DNA of 64,000 nucleotides. Origin: Engelhardtia mirabilis. GTDB lineage: Bacteria > Planctomycetota > UBA1135 > GCA-002686595. The translations under genes and the position numbers were made by a program. Location of the stretch: NCBI RefSeq assembly GCF_007748095.1, contig NZ_CP036287.1, positions 2,542,001 through 2,606,000 on the forward strand, written 5' to 3'. Under the pieces are notes generated by a model. That model had not been told where the DNA came from. It worked only from the letters and a program-made list of their open reading frames with translations, and searched no databases. Of this stretch, positions 62,106-64,000 are shown piece after piece. Position 1 is the stretch's first letter, and every line of letters begins with the position of its first letter.

Positions 62106-64000
62106 GGGGCGGCCTCCACGACGACGAGGTTGGAGAGTGCGTCGCCGAACAACTCGTGGTCCTCGAACTCCCAGACCAGCTCGCCCGCGGGGGTCAGCTC
62201 GACCGCCTGGGGTTGGCCCGGGCCCGCGTGGCAGTTGCCGACGAGCAGGTTCCCGCCGGACAGCTCCTGCAGCGCGGTGGTCCAGGCCAGGCGCACGCCG
62301 TACACGTCGTCCTGACCCAGGTGCCAGCGCAGGGAGCCGCTCGGCCGCACGCGCAAGAGGGACGAGCCGTTGCCGGTGGAGATCAGCGTGTCGCCGTCCG
62401 CCAGGCGCAGGGCGCAGAAGACCTGGTCGCCGTGGGCCTCGGGTCCGTGGCCGGGCGCGGGCTCGCGGTCGAAGAGCGGCACGTCGTACTCCCAGACCAC
62501 CTGGCCGGTGCGGTCGTACTCACGCACGACACCGTCGCGCTCGTGGGCCACGAGGAAGGTGCCGGTGGGGGTCGGGCGCACCAGGCGCGTATCGCTGTGG
62601 ACGCTGTGGCCGTCCAGGGTCAGCGGGAACTTGTCGACGATCTCGCCGGCCGCGTCGACGAACACCACGCGCCCGCGCCCGGACTCGGCCACCATCGTCG
62701 TGCCGTCCTCGAGCCGGCGGAAGGCGTGGACCTCCACCGGACCCTCGCCGCTGGCGGCCGCGTCGTACTGCCACAGCACCTCGTCCGTGGCCGTGTCGAC
62801 CTCGAGCAGGTGGGTCCAACTGTCCTGGAACAGCACGCGGCCGTGCTCGCCGGTGGTCGCGCCGAGCCACTGGATGTCGTGCAGGTCGCGGATGGGGTGC
62901 TCCCACAGGAGCTCCGCGTGGCCGATGGCGACCTCGCGCAACAGGGCGATGCGGCCCGTCGACGCGTCGGCGGCCAGGACGCGGCGCACGGGGCGATCGG
63001 CCAGGGGAGCGCTCGGCAGACCGCCGTCGAAGCTGACCTGCAGGTCCTGGCGCTCGGCGGTCAGCTCGGCGACGTCCGCCGGCGTCAGCGCGGTGTCGAA
63101 CAGCACGAGTTGCTCGAGCCGCTCCAGGCCCTCGATCGCCGGCAGGGCGAGGGACGTGACCCGCGTGGAATGCAGGTTGAGGTAGCGCAGGCGCGGCGCG
63201 CGAGCGGCAAGGGTCGCCACCTCCGCGTCGCCGGCGCTGGAGCGTTCCAGGTGCGCGCGGTCCAGGGCCGGGAGCTCGCCCAGGCCCGCGAGGCCCTCGC
63301 CGGCGAGGTCCAGCCCGGCGAGGCGCAGCTCGACCACGCGCTCGGCGATGGGGGCCAGGGCGGCGAGGTTCGCGGCGTCGGGCGTGACGCCGGTGCCTCC
63401 CCAGTCGACTTCCAGCCGCCGCTCGGCAGCCGGTGCGCCGAGGTCGATCACGAGGGCCGCGATGCGCGCGCCGCTCGCGAGGGCGACGTCCGCGACCGTC
63501 GACTCGGCCGCAGCGGCGAGGGCTCGGTTCGTCGAGAGCTCGGCCTCCACGTCGATCTCGGTCGCGCCGCGTTCGATCCAGCGCGCGAGCGCCGCGATCT
63601 CCGCCTCCGCCAGGGGCGCGCCGGTCGGCGGCATGGCGTCCTCGTCGTCTCGGGGCAGGGTCACGCGCTGGTAGATCGTCGAGCCGAGCGGAGCTCCGGG
63701 GCTGACCACCGACAGCAGCCCGTCGAGGAGGTCCAGGCGCAGGTCGCCCTTGGACTTCGACTCCCCGTGGCACTCGAAGCAGCGTCGCTCGAGGGCCCCG
63801 AGCACGAGCGTCGCATCGGCGCGGGCGGCGGTGCTGCCCTCGAACTCGCCGTCGGACGCCGCCAGCAGGCTGGCCGCGGAGCCGTCCGTGGCCGCAGGCT
63901 CGCGCGGCGGCCCGCCGAGCAGCACCGCCAGCACCGGCGGCGCCTTCTCGCTCAAGAACCTCGCACCGTGGGTCAACTCGCCCCCGTGGTGCCCCGCGAT
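62102..64000 (-). CDS. c-type cytochrome / LRR-like / beta-propeller protein, N-terminus outside window
   Basis: A long exported protein whose start lies beyond the right edge; 632 codons are visible. At the visible N-terminus GHHGGELTHGARFL resembles the end of the planctomycete membrane domain that normally precedes a heme domain. CFECHG (near 63775) is a single CxxCH heme site, followed by DAMPPTGAPL with the usual axial Met. Then come leucine-rich-like units (VELRLAGLDLAGEGLAGLGE, LRYLNLHSTRVTSLALPAIE) and a C-terminal beta-propeller of arylsulfotransferase/PQQ style (LLWEHPIRDLHDIQWL, DEVLWQYDAAASGEG, GQVVWEYDVPLF). Such fusions are typical of planctomycetes. The downstream oxidoreductase overlaps its stop. 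Confidence 0.85.
   Translation of the reverse strand: MAGHHGGELTHGARFLSEKAPPVLAVLLGGPPREPAATDGSAASLLAASDGEFEGSTAARADATLVLGALERRCFECHGESKSKGDLRLDLLDGLLSVVSPGAPLGSTIYQRVTLPRDDEDAMPPTGAPLAEAEIAALARWIERGATEIDVEAELSTNRALAAAAESTVADVALASGARIAALVIDLGAPAAERRLEVDWGGTGVTPDAANLAALAPIAERVVELRLAGLDLAGEGLAGLGELPALDRAHLERSSAGDAEVATLAARAPRLRYLNLHSTRVTSLALPAIEGLERLEQLVLFDTALTPADVAELTAERQDLQVSFDGGLPSAPLADRPVRRVLAADASTGRIALLREVAIGHAELLWEHPIRDLHDIQWLGATTGEHGRVLFQDSWTHLLEVDTATDEVLWQYDAAASGEGPVEVHAFRRLEDGTTMVAESGRGRVVFVDAAGEIVDKFPLTLDGHSVHSDTRLVRPTPTGTFLVAHERDGVVREYDRTGQVVWEYDVPLFDREPAPGHGPEAHGDQVFCALRLADGDTLISTGNGSSLLRVRPSGSLRWHLGQDDVYGVRLAWTTALQELSGGNLLVGNCHAGPGQPQAVELTPAGELVWEFEDHELFGDALSNLVVVEAAP

Overview
The window is a stretch of very GC-rich bacterial chromosome. 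The gene repertoire points to a planctomycete (Planctomycetota). It has a Ser/Thr kinase fused to a formylglycine-generating-enzyme (FGE)-like domain beside a small ECF sigma factor. It also has a c-type cytochrome fused to a beta-propeller, FG-GAP lipoproteins, Gfo/Idh/MocA and SSS-symporter genes, and secreted proteins with shared C-terminal modules. The taxonomic call is inference from gene content; there is no rRNA or tRNA gene in the window.

Layout. 0-6 kb: a tandem PhoD-like phosphatase (runs off the left edge), a DUF819 membrane protein, an MddA-like methyltransferase, an inositol-monophosphatase-fold enzyme and thioredoxin reductase. 6-13 kb: sigma factor and kinase-FGE pair, an SDR dehydrogenase, a helix-turn-helix-like protein of unknown function and a secreted HAF-repeat protein. 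13-28 kb: a surface-polysaccharide region (three GT4-type and one GT2 glycosyltransferases, a truncated glycosyltransferase-like protein, a Wzx-type flippase) interleaved with two secreted proteins sharing a C-terminal domain and a VIT/vWA protein cut by an in-frame amber codon. 28-34 kb: the most unusual part. A stretch of about 800 bp (end of one gene plus a small membrane-protein gene) is duplicated almost perfectly at an offset of 3588 bp. The copies flank a lower-GC insert carrying one secreted protein and the decayed end of an ISL3-type transposase. 34-49 kb: FG-GAP lipoprotein, carboxypeptidase-regulatory-like protein, histidine ammonia-lyase (hutH), small lipoproteins, a PqqB-like metallo-hydrolase, a thioredoxin/terpene-cyclase-like fusion, a HEAT-repeat protein, a second FGE-like protein and a DUF6624 lipoprotein. 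49-51.5 kb: a lower-GC membrane protein with minisatellite coding repeats. 51.5-57 kb: a TetR / membrane fusion protein / RND pump operon. 57-59 kb: urocanate hydratase (hutU) plus a VOC protein, followed by a 106-bp palindrome. 59-64 kb: cytochrome-propeller / oxidoreductase / sodium symporter operon, running off the right edge.

Working together: HutH and HutU are consecutive histidine-degradation steps, although the genes are 17 kb apart. The glycosyltransferases and flippase fit one exopolysaccharide or cell-surface glycan pathway. The TetR-MFP-RND genes form an efflux system with its own repressor. The last three genes look like a sugar-derivative uptake and oxidation unit. I found no confident complete new defence or mobile system; the 3.6-kb duplication with its insert is the best candidate for something undescribed.
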